Positions 1 to 9,309 of a DNA stretch of 64,000 nucleotides are shown piece by piece (position 1 is the stretch's first letter; each line of letters opens with the position of its first letter). Location: contig JADJWP010000002.1 in NCBI GenBank assembly GCA_016716305.1, positions 2,292,501 to 2,356,500 of the forward strand, given 5' to 3'. The notes beneath the pieces are model-generated. The model was not told the DNA's origin, made no database searches, and was given only the letters and a program-made list of their open reading frames with translations. The translations under genes were made by a program, and so were the position numbers. The stretch comes from Chloracidobacterium sp. (lineage in GTDB: Bacteria > Acidobacteriota > Blastocatellia > Pyrinomonadales > Pyrinomonadaceae).

Positions 1-1352
1 GCTTTCTCATCGCCGACGACCGATTTCGGGGGGATCTTTGCCATGCGGGCGACGGTATTTTCGACCATCTGAACCGAGACCTTTTTCGGACGCCGGCCGG
101 CCGGCATAAGCTTTACGGCCGCGCCAACTTCGTCGATCACGTCGATCGCTTTATCAGGCAAAAAGCGGTCATTAATATATTTTCCAGCCAACTCTGCCGC
201 CGTACGGAGCGATTCATTAGAATATTTAACGCCGTGATGGTCTTCGTAAAATCGTTTTAGGCCCTTTAGGATCTGAAATGTTTCATCTACGGTCGGCTCG
301 CCGATGTCGATCTTCTGAAATCGGCGGGCAAGCGCCCGATCGCGGTCGAAGGCCGCTTTATACTCGGCATGGGTGGTCGAACCGATACAACGCAACTCAC
401 CCGCAGCAAGCGCAGGTTTCAGAATATTGGACGCATCCATCGAACCGCCCGATACCGATCCGGCCCCGACGATGGTATGTATCTCATCGATAAAAAGGAT
501 CGCGTTGTCTTCTTTCTTAAGGTCGGCAATTATCGCTTTGAACCGTTGTTCAAAATCGCCGCGATACCGCGTTCCGGCAAGCACCGCGCCCATATCTAAA
601 GCAAAGACCTTTGCGTCTTTCAAAACCTCGGGGACGTCACCTTCACTGATCTTCAAAGCAAGCCCCTCGGCCAATGCGGTCTTTCCGACGCCGGGTTCTC
701 CGACATAAAGCGGATTGTTCTTTTTCCTGCGGCAAAGGACCTGTATCGTTCGCTCGATCTCGGCCCCGCGACCGACGATCGGGTCGATCAAACCTTCTTT
801 CGCGCGTGCGACCAGTTCGACCGTAAAGCTCTCAAGCGGTTTCGCCTGCGGACGTTGTCCGCCGCCGCCCGAGAACTCATCGTCTTCATCAAATCCTTCG
901 GGCATCGGCCCGACGCCATCGACCTTCGAGATGCCATGAGAGATATAATTGAGAATATCGAGGCGTGAGACGCCTTGCTGCAAAAGCAAGTAAACCGCGT
1001 AGCTCTGCTCAGCCTGGTAAAATGCGGCGAGGATATTGCCGCCGTCAACCATCGGCTGTCCGCTTCCCTCGGCCTGAAGAACAGCATAATTTATGGTCGA
1101 TTGAAACGTTGCGGTGAGCTCGGGCAGATGCTTGACATCCTCGGGCATCTTTTCGAGAACGGTCGAGAAATACTCTTCAAGCGAGTCGGCAAGTTCGTCG
1201 ATGCGTGCTCCGCAATTGAACAAGATGTTTCGGGCAGACGTGTCCTGGAGCAAGGCGAAAAGCAGATGCTCAAGCGTCACGTATTCATGACGGTACTTTA
1301 CAGCTTCATCAACCGCGAAACTTAGTGTCTCTTCTAATTCTCTAGACAGCAT
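1..1352 (-). CDS. clpA: ATP-dependent Clp protease ATP-binding subunit ClpA, N-terminal part (runs off window)
   Basis: Unfoldase that feeds substrates to the ClpP peptidase. The minus-strand frame is open from an ATG at 1352 to the window edge, giving about 450 residues of a protein normally near 750. The N-terminus (MLSRELEETLSFAVDEAVKY, then EYVTLEHLLFALLQD) is the Clp N-domain typical of ClpA rather than ClpB or ClpC. A glycine-rich linker precedes the first AAA+ module, which has Walker A GEPGVGKTALAEG near residue 220, Walker B ILFIDEIHTIVGAG near 285 and a sensor region GSTTHAEYKAAFDRDRALARR. The second AAA+ module lies outside the window. No clpS, the usual ClpA adaptor gene, sits directly upstream; the next gene is thrB. 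Identification is confident. Confidence 0.93.
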   Translation of the reverse strand, partial: MLSRELEETLSFAVDEAVKYRHEYVTLEHLLFALLQDTSARNILFNCGARIDELADSLEEYFSTVLEKMPEDVKHLPELTATFQSTINYAVLQAEGSGQPMVDGGNILAAFYQAEQSYAVYLLLQQGVSRLDILNYISHGISKVDGVGPMPEGFDEDDEFSGGGGQRPQAKPLESFTVELVARAKEGLIDPIVGRGAEIERTIQVLCRRKKNNPLYVGEPGVGKTALAEGLALKISEGDVPEVLKDAKVFALDMGAVLAGTRYRGDFEQRFKAIIADLKKEDNAILFIDEIHTIVGAGSVSGGSMDASNILKPALAAGELRCIGSTTHAEYKAAFDRDRALARRFQKIDIGEPTVDETFQILKGLKRFYEDHHGVKYSNESLRTAAELAGKYINDRFLPDKAIDVIDEVGAAVKLMPAGRRPKKVSVQMVENTVARMAKIPPKSVVGDEK

Positions 1353-1397
1353 TCAACTCGATTCTAACAGTTTTCCTGCGATTAAGAATACCAAAAA

Positions 1398-2324
1398 CTA
1401 TCTTCGTTCTGTTTCCGTAACGCCGTTGCCCGAAATCGGCGAAACGTACGTGAGGAAGTCGATACCGCTCCTTGAATAGACGCTGATCATCGCTGCCTCG
1501 ACCGATTTCGCGACGACTCTCGTCTCGCTCAGCATAAAGATCGACGGGCCCGATCCCGAGATGCCGCCGCCGAGCGCTCCGGCTTCGAGCGAAGCCGATC
1601 TGACCTCTGCGAAAAGCGGTATCAGCTTGCTGCGAACAGGTTCGACGATATGATCGGTCATTGCTCGTGCAAGCAATTGCGTGTCGCCGCTGTTAATTGC
1701 GGCAACAAAAGCTCCGAGATTGCTCCAATTCTTGACAGCGTCTCGAAGCGGGACATTATTAGGCAGAAGGGCTCTAGCGTCAGCGGTCCTGATCTCGATC
1801 TGCGGATGAATTACCGTCGCCCAAAACGGCGGCTTGCCGAGGCGGACGATATCGAGCGGGTCGGTCGACCGCACCAGCACAAAGCCGCCGTATATGCATG
1901 GAGCAACATTGTCAGCATGCCGCGAACCCGAAGCGAGCTCCTCGCCGGCCATTGCAAGCTCGACCAATTCCGGATCCGAGAATCGACTGCCAAGCAATTT
2001 ATTAGCAGCGACGACCGCACCGCATGCGCTTGCCGCGCTAGACCCGATGCCGCTGCCCGGTTTGATGTGTTTCGTTGAAATGATCTCAAAACCGTTCTTG
2101 CAGCCAGCCCTTTCGATCAAAGCCAGAAGTGCGATTCCCGCAACATTCCGCCACGGGTCGTCAGGCAGCCCGAAATCATCTAGATTCGTGATCTTCACGG
2201 TCGGCTCATCGATCTTTCTGACGGTCATTTCGTCAAAGGGTTCCGATAGAGCAAATCCCAGACAGTCGAAGCCGCAGACGACGTTAGATACTGTTGCCGG
2301 AACTCTGACGGTTACTTCCTGCAT
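1398..2324 (-). CDS. thrB: Homoserine kinase
   Basis: Phosphorylates L-homoserine to O-phosphohomoserine, the fourth step from aspartate to threonine. The 308-residue protein has the GHMP-kinase layout: N-terminal VRVPATVSNVVCGFDCLGFA, the ATP-binding glycine/serine loop PGSGIGSSAASACGAVVAAN around residues 88-107, and a C-terminal GGGISGSGPSIFMLSE motif. Length matches the family. It is transcribed away from thrC with only 68 bp between the start codons, so both promoters must lie in that short gap. Its 3' end lies 45 bp from the start of clpA on the same strand. Pathway context (thrC and thrA next door) makes the call firm. Confidence 0.95.
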   Translation of the reverse strand: MQEVTVRVPATVSNVVCGFDCLGFALSEPFDEMTVRKIDEPTVKITNLDDFGLPDDPWRNVAGIALLALIERAGCKNGFEIISTKHIKPGSGIGSSAASACGAVVAANKLLGSRFSDPELVELAMAGEELASGSRHADNVAPCIYGGFVLVRSTDPLDIVRLGKPPFWATVIHPQIEIRTADARALLPNNVPLRDAVKNWSNLGAFVAAINSGDTQLLARAMTDHIVEPVRSKLIPLFAEVRSASLEAGALGGGISGSGPSIFMLSETRVVAKSVEAAMISVYSRSGIDFLTYVSPISGNGVTETERR

Positions 2325-2392
2325 ATTTCTGATTCGAATTCTGACGTATTATCATTGACGTCGGTTGTTTCGGACATTCCTCTCGTCTTCAG

Positions 2393-3688
2393 ATGCAATA
2401 CTTTAGCACAAACCGCATTTCTCGCCCGGTCTCGTTCCGCGAGGCTGTTTTGACCGGTCAGCCGGACGACAAAGGGCTTTATTTTCCGGACGCCATTCCT
2501 TACATCGACGAGGATCTCCTCGTACAGTTCAAAAAGATGAGCAATGGCGAGGTCGCTTTCGAGGTGATCCGGCCATACGTCGGCGACGAGATACCCGACG
2601 ACACTCTGCGGCAGATCTGCATCGAGACCGTCGATTTCCCTTTTCCGCTTGTGGAAATCTCGGAACAGATCTCCGTGTTGGAGCTCTTTCACGGTCCGAC
2701 ACTTGCGTTCAAGGACGTTGGGGCTCGGTTCATGAGCCGCTGTTTGAAGTACTTTTCAAAAGATAGCGGCCGAAAAACGGTAGTGATCGTCGCAACTTCC
2801 GGTGATACCGGCGGGGCGGTAGCAAACGGATTTCATAACGTCGATGGCGTGGAGGTAGTGATCCTCTATCCGAAAGGGAAGGTCAGCAAGGTTCAGGAGC
2901 TTCAGTTGACTACGTTAGGCGGCAATGTAATTACAATGGAGATACGCGGGGATTTCGACGATTGCCAAAAATTAGCTAAACAAGCTCTTGCCGATGAAGA
3001 GCTTAAGGCGAGAGTGTCTCTCACCTCGGCTAATTCGATAAATGTGGGCAGGTGGCTTCCACAGCAGTTCTACTATTTTTTTGCGGTAACCAATATTGAT
3101 GGTGAGCCGCCTGTGATCTCGGTCCCGAGCGGCAATTTTGGCAATCTCGCCGCGGGTATGCTCGCGAATGCGTCGGGCCTGGCGGTTGGCAAATTCATCG
3201 CCGCCTGTAATGCAAATGATGTGATCCCGCGATATTTTGAAACGGGCACGCTCATGCCTCGACCTTCGGTCGCGACGATCTCGAACGCGATGGATGTTGG
3301 TGATCCGAGTAATTTTGTGAGGGTCGAAGAGTTGGCGGATCACAACGTCGAAAGGCTTCGCGAAAGCCTCGAAGCGGTGAGCATCTCAGATGAAGAGACC
3401 ATTGAGACGATGCGTCGTGTCTATGCCGATCACGGTTATGTCTTGGACCCGCATGGCGCGGTTGCATACGCAGCTCTTTACAGGCATCTTTCAAAACGTC
3501 CTGAGCTGAAGGGCATAATTCTCGAAACTGCCCATCCGGTTAAATTCGAAACGGTTCACGAAGTCCTTGGAACATACGGCAGTGTTCCGTCGTCGATCGC
3601 CGCTCTTGAAAACCGAGAAAAGGTCAGTATCGAAATGGATGCTGATTACGACGCGCTTCGATCGGTATTGTTAGAAAGGGTCGTTTAA
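2393..3688 (+). CDS. thrC: Threonine synthase
   Basis: PLP enzyme converting O-phosphohomoserine to L-threonine and phosphate. The 431-residue length and the start MQYFSTNRISRPVSFREAVL are typical of the long (E. coli/yeast-like) class. The PLP lysine is K107 in the motif HGPTLAFKDVGARFM; the substrate and phosphate-binding region VVIVATSGDTGGAVANGF follows, and the C-terminal half contains SVPSGNFGNLAAGMLA and ETAHPVKFETV. The ATG at 2393 is the only start that preserves the conserved N-terminus; no strong Shine-Dalgarno is visible. It is followed 101 bp later by thrA on the same strand, probably as one transcript. Confidence 0.96.
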   Translation: MQYFSTNRISRPVSFREAVLTGQPDDKGLYFPDAIPYIDEDLLVQFKKMSNGEVAFEVIRPYVGDEIPDDTLRQICIETVDFPFPLVEISEQISVLELFHGPTLAFKDVGARFMSRCLKYFSKDSGRKTVVIVATSGDTGGAVANGFHNVDGVEVVILYPKGKVSKVQELQLTTLGGNVITMEIRGDFDDCQKLAKQALADEELKARVSLTSANSINVGRWLPQQFYYFFAVTNIDGEPPVISVPSGNFGNLAAGMLANASGLAVGKFIAACNANDVIPRYFETGTLMPRPSVATISNAMDVGDPSNFVRVEELADHNVERLRESLEAVSISDEETIETMRRVYADHGYVLDPHGAVAYAALYRHLSKRPELKGIILETAHPVKFETVHEVLGTYGSVPSSIAALENREKVSIEMDADYDALRSVLLERVV

Positions 3689-3789
3689 CGCCCTGTACCG
3701 GATCCGGCGACGGCACGAATACCTGTTTAGAATAACCCAGGCGAGCACATCTTTGCTTCGGTTCGATCTCTTGCTCGGCGAGAAAATAT

Positions 3790-6234
3790 ATGAAAGTCAT
3801 GAAGTTTGGCGGGTCATCCGTGGCGAACGCCGAGACTATCGAAAAGGTGATCAAGATCATCGGTCGATCAGCGGCGGAGGACAGGTGCATTGTCGTTCTT
3901 TCAGCATTTCACGGCACGACGGACGCGCTGATCGACACAGGCCGGCTTGCAGAATCGGGTGACGACGGCTTCATCGAGAGGATCAACGAGATCGAAAAAA
4001 ATCACAATGAGGTAATGCTTGGCCTATTTCCCGAGTACATTCCGGCTCCGCTTGATGAGTTTGTAGAATCGACGATCGCCGAGCTTGAGAGCATCTGTGA
4101 AGGCGTTTTGCGTATACGCGAACTCTCGAAAAAAACGCTCGAGCGGATCCTCAGTTTTGGCGAGATCGTCTCATCGAAAATAATATCCGAGAAATTACGT
4201 GATGCAGGCATCGACAATCAGTGGAAAGATGCCCGTGAACTGATCGTAACCGATTCTTCTTACGGCCATGCCGGGGTCGATCTCGAGTCAACATACGCTC
4301 GCATTCGCGAATTCTTAGTGTCTTCAGAAAGCCGCGTTATAGTCGTTCCGGGGTTTATCGCGCGTGATGCCGCCGGCTCAACTACGACCCTTGGCCGCGG
4401 AGGATCCGACTATACCGGTGCGATATTTGCCGCAGCGGCCGATGCCGAAATTCTGGAGATATGGACCGACGTCAGCGGGATGATGTCAGCCGATCCGCGG
4501 TTCGTCAGGAACGTCAGACAGATCCCGAACATAAACTATCGCGAAGCGATGGAGCTATCACATTTCGGTGCCAAGGTCATCTACCCGCCGACCATACAGC
4601 CGGTCATGGCAAAACGCATACCGGTGTGGATAAAGAACACATTCGCCCCGGAAGACCCGGGAACGCTGATAGAGGCTGAGACGGCTGACGCCGGCAGCAT
4701 CGTCCGCGGTATATCCAGCATCGACCAGATCGCCGTGCTTAGCCTGGAAGGAAGCGGAATGGTCGGCATCCCCGGATTTTCAAAGCGGCTCTTCGAAGCT
4801 CTGTCTCGCGCCCAGATAAACGTCATTCTGATCACACAAAGCTCATCCGAACATTCGATCTGCGTTGCGATAGACGATAAATTTGCGAAGCAGGCCAAGT
4901 ATGTTGTCGATCAAGAATTCGAGAACGAGATAACGGTCGGCAAGATCGATCCGCTCGGTGTCGAAACAGGTTTCTCGATCCTTGCCTTGGTCGGCGACAA
5001 TATGAAGGCGCACACCGGTGTCAGTGGACGAATGTTCGCTACGCTCGGCCACAACGGCATAAATATTCACGCGATCGCGCAGGGTTCATCAGAGCGGAAC
5101 ATATCTGCGATCATCGACTCGGTCGATGTAAGAAAGGCAGTCAATTCGCTCCATGAAGAGTTCTTTTCGGACGGGACCAAACAAATAAACCTGTTCATTG
5201 CCGGTGTCGGCACCGTGGGCAAACGTTTGCTAGATCAGATCGGTTCCCAACATCGATATATCGCTGACGACCTGAGGCTGAACCTTCGCGTTATCGGCAT
5301 TGCGAACAGCAAGCAGGGCTTGTTTGCTGACGAGGGCATCGATGTTTCCGATTTTGTTTCGCAGCTAGCCGATGCACCGCAGATGACGATAGCAGAATTC
5401 ACGGACCGGATACCCAAGCTCAATCTGCGAAACTCGATCTTCGTCGATGTGACTGCCAGTCCGGCGGTTGTCGAGACCTACCCGAAACTGCTCGAACGAA
5501 GTATCTCGATCATCGCGTGCAACAAGATCGCCGCCTCATCAGAATACAATGAGTATATTCACTTAAAGGACCTTGCCCGCGAGTTCAACGCAAATTTCCT
5601 TTTTGAGACCAATGTTGGTGCCGGGCTCCCGGTTATCAACACCCTTAACGATCTGACCCGCAGCGGCGACCGCGTAATGCGCATTGAAGCCGTATTGAGC
5701 GGGACGCTCAACTTTGTTTTTAACAATTACGACGGCACTCGAAAATTTGCAGAGATCGTCAGGCAGGCTCAAAACGAAGGCTACACCGAACCTGACCCTC
5801 GGCTTGACCTAAACGGAACCGATGTCGCTCGAAAAATACTGATACTTGCCCGCGAGTCTAAGAACGTTCTGGAAATGGGCGATATCGAGAACCGAAGCTT
5901 TCTGCCCGCGGCTTGTCTCGATGGAACAGTTGACGATTTCTATCGTGAACTCGAACGTAACGAAGGTCATTTTCTCAGCTTGATCGAAAGTGCAAGATCA
6001 CACGGTAAAAGACTGAAATACATCGCAACGCTCGATGCGGGCAAGGCGAGCGTCGGCCTTGAAGAGATCGGCTCTGAACACAATTTTGCGAACCTTTCGG
6101 GAAAGGACAACGCCGTGCTTTTCTACACCAAGCGATATTCGGAACAGCCGTTGGTGATAAGAGGCGCCGGAGCCGGTGCTGACGTGACCGCGGCGGGGGT
6201 TTTCGCTGACATCATTAGAGCGTCGCGTTCATAG
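3790..6234 (+). CDS. thrA: Bifunctional aspartokinase / homoserine dehydrogenase
   Basis: Catalyses the first and third steps of the threonine/methionine branch from aspartate. The 814-residue protein starts with the aspartokinase motif MKVMKFGGSSVANAE; GRGGSDYTGAIFAAA and EIWTDVSGMMSADPR complete the kinase domain (about 1-300). ACT regulatory segments occupy roughly 310-450, including a region around ILITQSSSEHSI and FATLGHNGINIHAIAQGSSE. The homoserine dehydrogenase half begins near residue 463 with the Rossmann motif INLFIAGVGTVGKRLLDQ and contains the catalytic-domain stretch GTLNFVFNNYDGTRKFAEIV. The ACT domains imply allosteric feedback, by analogy with E. coli ThrA. Fusion of the two activities is well known in gammaproteobacteria and some other phyla. 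Adjacent thrB and thrC support the assignment. Confidence 0.95.
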   Translation: MKVMKFGGSSVANAETIEKVIKIIGRSAAEDRCIVVLSAFHGTTDALIDTGRLAESGDDGFIERINEIEKNHNEVMLGLFPEYIPAPLDEFVESTIAELESICEGVLRIRELSKKTLERILSFGEIVSSKIISEKLRDAGIDNQWKDARELIVTDSSYGHAGVDLESTYARIREFLVSSESRVIVVPGFIARDAAGSTTTLGRGGSDYTGAIFAAAADAEILEIWTDVSGMMSADPRFVRNVRQIPNINYREAMELSHFGAKVIYPPTIQPVMAKRIPVWIKNTFAPEDPGTLIEAETADAGSIVRGISSIDQIAVLSLEGSGMVGIPGFSKRLFEALSRAQINVILITQSSSEHSICVAIDDKFAKQAKYVVDQEFENEITVGKIDPLGVETGFSILALVGDNMKAHTGVSGRMFATLGHNGINIHAIAQGSSERNISAIIDSVDVRKAVNSLHEEFFSDGTKQINLFIAGVGTVGKRLLDQIGSQHRYIADDLRLNLRVIGIANSKQGLFADEGIDVSDFVSQLADAPQMTIAEFTDRIPKLNLRNSIFVDVTASPAVVETYPKLLERSISIIACNKIAASSEYNEYIHLKDLAREFNANFLFETNVGAGLPVINTLNDLTRSGDRVMRIEAVLSGTLNFVFNNYDGTRKFAEIVRQAQNEGYTEPDPRLDLNGTDVARKILILARESKNVLEMGDIENRSFLPAACLDGTVDDFYRELERNEGHFLSLIESARSHGKRLKYIATLDAGKASVGLEEIGSEHNFANLSGKDNAVLFYTKRYSEQPLVIRGAGAGADVTAAGVFADIIRASRS

Positions 6235-6244
6235 GTTCAATCTT

Positions 6245-7460
6245 ATGCAGACCATATTTCGTACATTTTTTGTTTTGTTCATTCTCGCGTTAACTGCGAA
6301 CGCGCAGTCGACCTACGTACCGACGGCCGGTGCCTGGGAACGCCGAACACCGGAGGCGGCGAGGTTCGACGCTGTGAAGCTGAAGGAAGCGGTAGACTTT
6401 GCGATCGCTAATGAGTCGAAAGCTCCGCGGAGCCAGGAACTGGGGCAAGCACAGACATTCGGACGCGAGCCTTTTGGCGAAGGAATCGGGTTGTTCAAGG
6501 ACCGCGGCGAGCCGACGGGGTTGATCATTCGGAATGGTTACATCGTTGCGGCGTGGGGCGAGCCCGAACGCGTCGATATGACCCACAGCGTGACGAAGAG
6601 TTTTCTCTCGGCGGTCGTCGGACTTGGCCTACGATCGGCGGCTGATCAGGTCGCTGCAGGATAGGGCGGGTGATTATTCAGCCGTTACGTTGACTTATGA
6701 CCCGCAGCAGCGTTTCGCTGAGGCCGAGAACTTTGGCAAACAGCAGTACATCGATCTTTTCACTTCCGACCATAACCGCAAGATCACCTGGGAACATCTG
6801 CTGCGTCAAACGAGCGATTGGGAAGGTACGATTTGGGGCAAACCGGATTGGGCCGACCGGCCGGACCGCGATGCCTCGTCGTGGCTCGCCCGCAAACGCA
6901 ATGCGCCCGGAACGGTCTACGAATATAACGATGTCCGCGTGAATGTCCTCGCGCTCGCCGCTCTGAATGTTTGGCGGCGGCCGCTGCCTGAGGTTTTGCG
7001 GGAATATGTGATGGACGAGATCGGCGCGTCGAACACGTGGCGGTGGTTCGGGTATGAGAACTCGTATGTGGTAATCGACGGAAAGATCATCCAATCGGTC
7101 AGCGGCGGTGGCCATTGGGGCGGTGGAATGTTCATCAACGCATACGACATGGCGCGGTTTGGGCTTCTAACGTCGCGAAACGGCCGCTGGGGAACGAAAC
7201 AGCTTCTTTCAGATGATTTTATCCGACAGGCTAGATCGCCTACTTCTGTGCAGCCGACATACGGCTTCATGAACTGGTTTTTGAATACCGATCAAAAGTA
7301 TTACCCATCGGCTCCGGCGTCTGCTTTCGTTCACGTCGGCAATGGTACGAATATCATCTACGTCGATCCCGACAATGACATCGTTCTCGTCGCACGCTGG
7401 ATCGAGAACGCGAAGATAAATGAATTTATCGGGAAGGTCATGGCGAGCCTAAAAAACTGA
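6245..7460 (+). pseudogene. Secreted serine hydrolase (beta-lactamase/class C family) interrupted by a frameshift
   Basis: Two overlapping frames give one gene. The first (6245-6664) encodes a signal peptide ending ALTANAQ and the catalytic SxxK motif in THSVTKSFLSAVVGL, then runs out of frame. The homologous continuation is in the next frame from about 6624 (AYDRRLIRSLQDRAGDYSA), with the second motif VYEYNDVRVN and a third-motif candidate FVHVGNGTNIIYVDP. Removing one G from the GG at 6626-6627 (CTTGGCC to CTTGCC) restores a single frame of about 405 codons, reading GLAYDRRLIR. It is therefore either a recent single-base insertion that inactivates the gene or a sequencing error; the rest of the protein is intact, which favours a very recent event or an error. 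The natural substrate is unknown. It lies 10 bp after thrA. Confidence 0.85.
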
Positions 7461-7479
7461 TTCTTGCCCGTTATTTAAA

Positions 7480-7519
7480 GAACAGCTGATAGCCGTCAGT
7501 TAATGGCCATCAGCTGTTC
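7480..7519. terminator. Bidirectional hairpin terminator between convergent genes
   Basis: A 15-bp stem with one mismatch (arms 7480-7494 and 7505-7519, core GAACAGCTGAT/ATCAGCTGTTC) encloses a 10-nt loop. It sits between the stop codons of the plus-strand serine hydrolase and the minus-strand pirin. A long T-tract is absent, so termination strength is uncertain. Confidence 0.6.
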
Positions 7520-7533
7520 CTCGATCATCGGAC

Positions 7534-8427
7534 TTACTCGAGATATCCGAACTTGCCCTGCCGGTAATCGTCGATCGCCATAGCCAGTTCTGCCTGCGTG
7601 TTCATCAGGAACGGGCCGTACTGGGCGATCGGCTCGTTCAGCGGTTCGCCGCTCATCAATAAGAATATGCCGTCCTCAAGCGCCGCCACCCGCAGCGTTT
7701 CGCCGTCTTTTTCGAATAAAGCCAGATTGTTGAGCGGCAATTTCTCTTCACCGTTCAGCATTGCCGAGCCCTCGATAGCAAGCAAAGCCGTCGTATAGCC
7801 TTCGGGATAGGTCAGCTCGACAGTTTCGCCCTGCTTCATCTTCAGGTTGTAAAGATGGACGGGAGTGAACGTCGTCGCCGGGCCTTTTACACCGCCGAAT
7901 TCACCGGCGATTATCTCAACCTCGCCGCCTAAGGGGAGTTTGACGCGACCCATTTCGGCATTCGTGATCGCCTGGTATTTTGGCTCGGTCATCTTGTCCT
8001 TCGCGGGCAGGTTGACCCAAAGCTGGACCATCTGAAAAGGCCCGCCCTGCCGGTTCGATTCCTGCTCGTGAAACTCTTTGTGAAGCAGGCCGCTGCCGGC
8101 CGTCATCCATTGCACATCGCCCTCGCCGATGATGCCGCCTCCGCCCCAACTGTCGTGGTGCTCGACCTTGCCTTTGTATGCAATGGTCACCGTTTCGAAC
8201 CCGCGATGCGGATGCGGCCCGACGCCGAAGGGCTCTTCCCGCGGCGGAAACTCGGTCAACGCACCGTAATCGAGCAAAAAGAACGGGCTCATCCGCTCGC
8301 CCGACAGCGGCCCGTGCGGGAAAAATCCGTGCACGTTAAATCCATCGCCCACCCAATGCTTCGGCGGCGGCGGAACGATCCTCTCAACTTTTTTCACCTG
8401 CCCGGCCTGTTTTGTTTGTGCAGTCAT
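7534..8427 (-). CDS. Pirin family protein
   Basis: Bicupin of the pirin family, 297 residues from the chosen ATG at 8427. Pirins bind a metal and some oxidise quercetin, but the cellular role in most bacteria is unclear. The N-terminal cupin carries the metal-binding signature HPHRGFETVTIAYKGKVEHH and the family stretch GDVQWMTAGSGLLHKEF. The C-terminal part contains the pirin_C motif LLMSGEPLNEPIAQYGPFLM. The start was set at MTAQTKQAG because an AAGGAG Shine-Dalgarno lies 6 nt upstream; a longer open frame reaches 8505 but its extra residues have no family resemblance. Monocistronic, convergent with the preceding gene. Confidence 0.9.
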   Translation of the reverse strand: MTAQTKQAGQVKKVERIVPPPPKHWVGDGFNVHGFFPHGPLSGERMSPFFLLDYGALTEFPPREEPFGVGPHPHRGFETVTIAYKGKVEHHDSWGGGGIIGEGDVQWMTAGSGLLHKEFHEQESNRQGGPFQMVQLWVNLPAKDKMTEPKYQAITNAEMGRVKLPLGGEVEIIAGEFGGVKGPATTFTPVHLYNLKMKQGETVELTYPEGYTTALLAIEGSAMLNGEEKLPLNNLALFEKDGETLRVAALEDGIFLLMSGEPLNEPIAQYGPFLMNTQAELAMAIDDYRQGKFGYLE

Positions 8428-8589
8428 CTTTGATCTCCTTGTTCTCCTTTGCGACTCTGCGTCGTTGCGGTAAAAATACCATCCACCGCAAAGTCGCAAA
8501 CCCATTACAAGAAGTCTATCGGTTCAGACCGGCAATGTAACCATCAATTGCGGCAGAAAGGATCTAATACTTTTGGGTGAGTCAATGCA

Positions 8590-8614
8590 GAAGCCCGCGC
8601 GTTAGCAAGGGCGT
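8590..8614 (+). repeat. REP element (copy D), family 1
   Basis: GAAGCCCGCGCGTTAGCAAGGGCGT matches the core of the copies at 9263-9288 and 9310-9334 in inverted orientation, with one substitution. The element is an imperfect hairpin (GCCC/GGGC outer stem). It lies 42 bp beyond the 3' end of the RAYT gene, so this gene has REPs on both sides. Confidence 0.8.
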
Positions 8615-8656
8615 AAACTCGTTCGGAGTGGACCCCACGCCACGATAACAGGTCAT

Positions 8657-9205
8657 TTAATCCGTCGAATCTTGAAAATCAAACGGAATATCCTCTTGGC
8701 AATATAAAACGTAGTCGACCGCAGCGATGACGTGCTTTGGCTTCCATAAGTATCTGGTGCTCGCTCCGCGCGACCAGATCTTGCGTTCACGATCGACCAC
8801 GTTCGCTTCCCGCAGCCTTCTTGTCGAATAAGCTTTGAGCTCGTTTACGATCTTTTCCGGTTTGCAGCTCGCACTGACCACCGCGTGGCCATGATTCGAT
8901 CGGATGTTGACTGCCCGCAGGACATAACTCCGCACCCCACAAACTTCTCGGACCGCGGTCGCGACCAAACGCCTGCATTCCGCCTCAAGCGTGAACGACG
9001 GCTGAGCTTGTTGGTGTTTCATCGCGGTTACGAATTCATTGCGTGGTTTGATCATCGGAGCGCCAAAAACATTGTTCGTCCCATCGCGTCCGACTGAGCT
9101 TCGGGCATCGCCGTGGTGCCACGTTCCAAAGGTTCGGAAGGTCAGCAGATAGGCGATCGGGAAGTCATTGTTCTCGTAGATCTCGAAACCGTAGTCGTCT
9201 AACAT
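8657..9205 (-). CDS. REP-associated tyrosine transposase (RAYT, Y1 HUH family)
   Basis: Single-domain HUH nuclease of the IS200/IS605-related Y1 superfamily, 182 residues. Known RAYTs bind and cleave REP sequences and are thought to spread them, while the gene itself is generally not an insertion sequence. Visible signatures are the N-terminal AYLLTFRTFGTWHHGD, the metal-binding HUH motif NHGHAVVSA at residues 104-112, and a helix with candidate catalytic tyrosines in VDYVLYCQED near 163-172. KAYSTRRLRE and STRYLWKPKHV are RAYT-type motifs. The flanking hairpin repeats at 8590 and 9241-9334, several with a GTAG-type tetranucleotide at the foot, are the expected partners. The gene looks complete, so the system may be active. 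Confidence 0.88.
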   Translation of the reverse strand: MLDDYGFEIYENNDFPIAYLLTFRTFGTWHHGDARSSVGRDGTNNVFGAPMIKPRNEFVTAMKHQQAQPSFTLEAECRRLVATAVREVCGVRSYVLRAVNIRSNHGHAVVSASCKPEKIVNELKAYSTRRLREANVVDRERKIWSRGASTRYLWKPKHVIAAVDYVLYCQEDIPFDFQDSTD

Positions 9206-9240
9206 CGTTTCCTTTTGTACTTCGCCTGTGTGATCTAAAT

Positions 9241-9264
9241 TGCTCGCGTTTCAGCGAGCACTAC
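9241..9264 (-). repeat. REP element (copy A), second family
   Basis: Read on the minus strand this is GTAG followed by a perfect 6-bp hairpin TGCTCG/CGAGCA with loop CTGAAACG. The sequence differs from the other three copies but shares the GTAG foot and lies 36 bp upstream of the RAYT start codon. Confidence 0.65.
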
Positions 9265-9288
9265 GCCCTTGCTTACGCGCGGGCTTCC
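9263..9288 (-). repeat. REP element (copy B), family 1
   Basis: Minus-strand core GAAGCCCGCGCGTAAGCAAG followed by GGCGT. The core is identical to copy C at 9310-9334 except at the foot (GGAA instead of GTAG). It abuts copy A, forming a tandem cluster upstream of the RAYT gene. Confidence 0.8.
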
Positions 9289-9309
9289 GCATTACTCGCC
9301 CTATTCTTC

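Noticed and set aside
788..1325. Open frames on both strands inside the clpA region
   Set aside because: They are shadows; the real coding frame is the one open to the window edge that encodes the Clp N-domain and Walker motifs.
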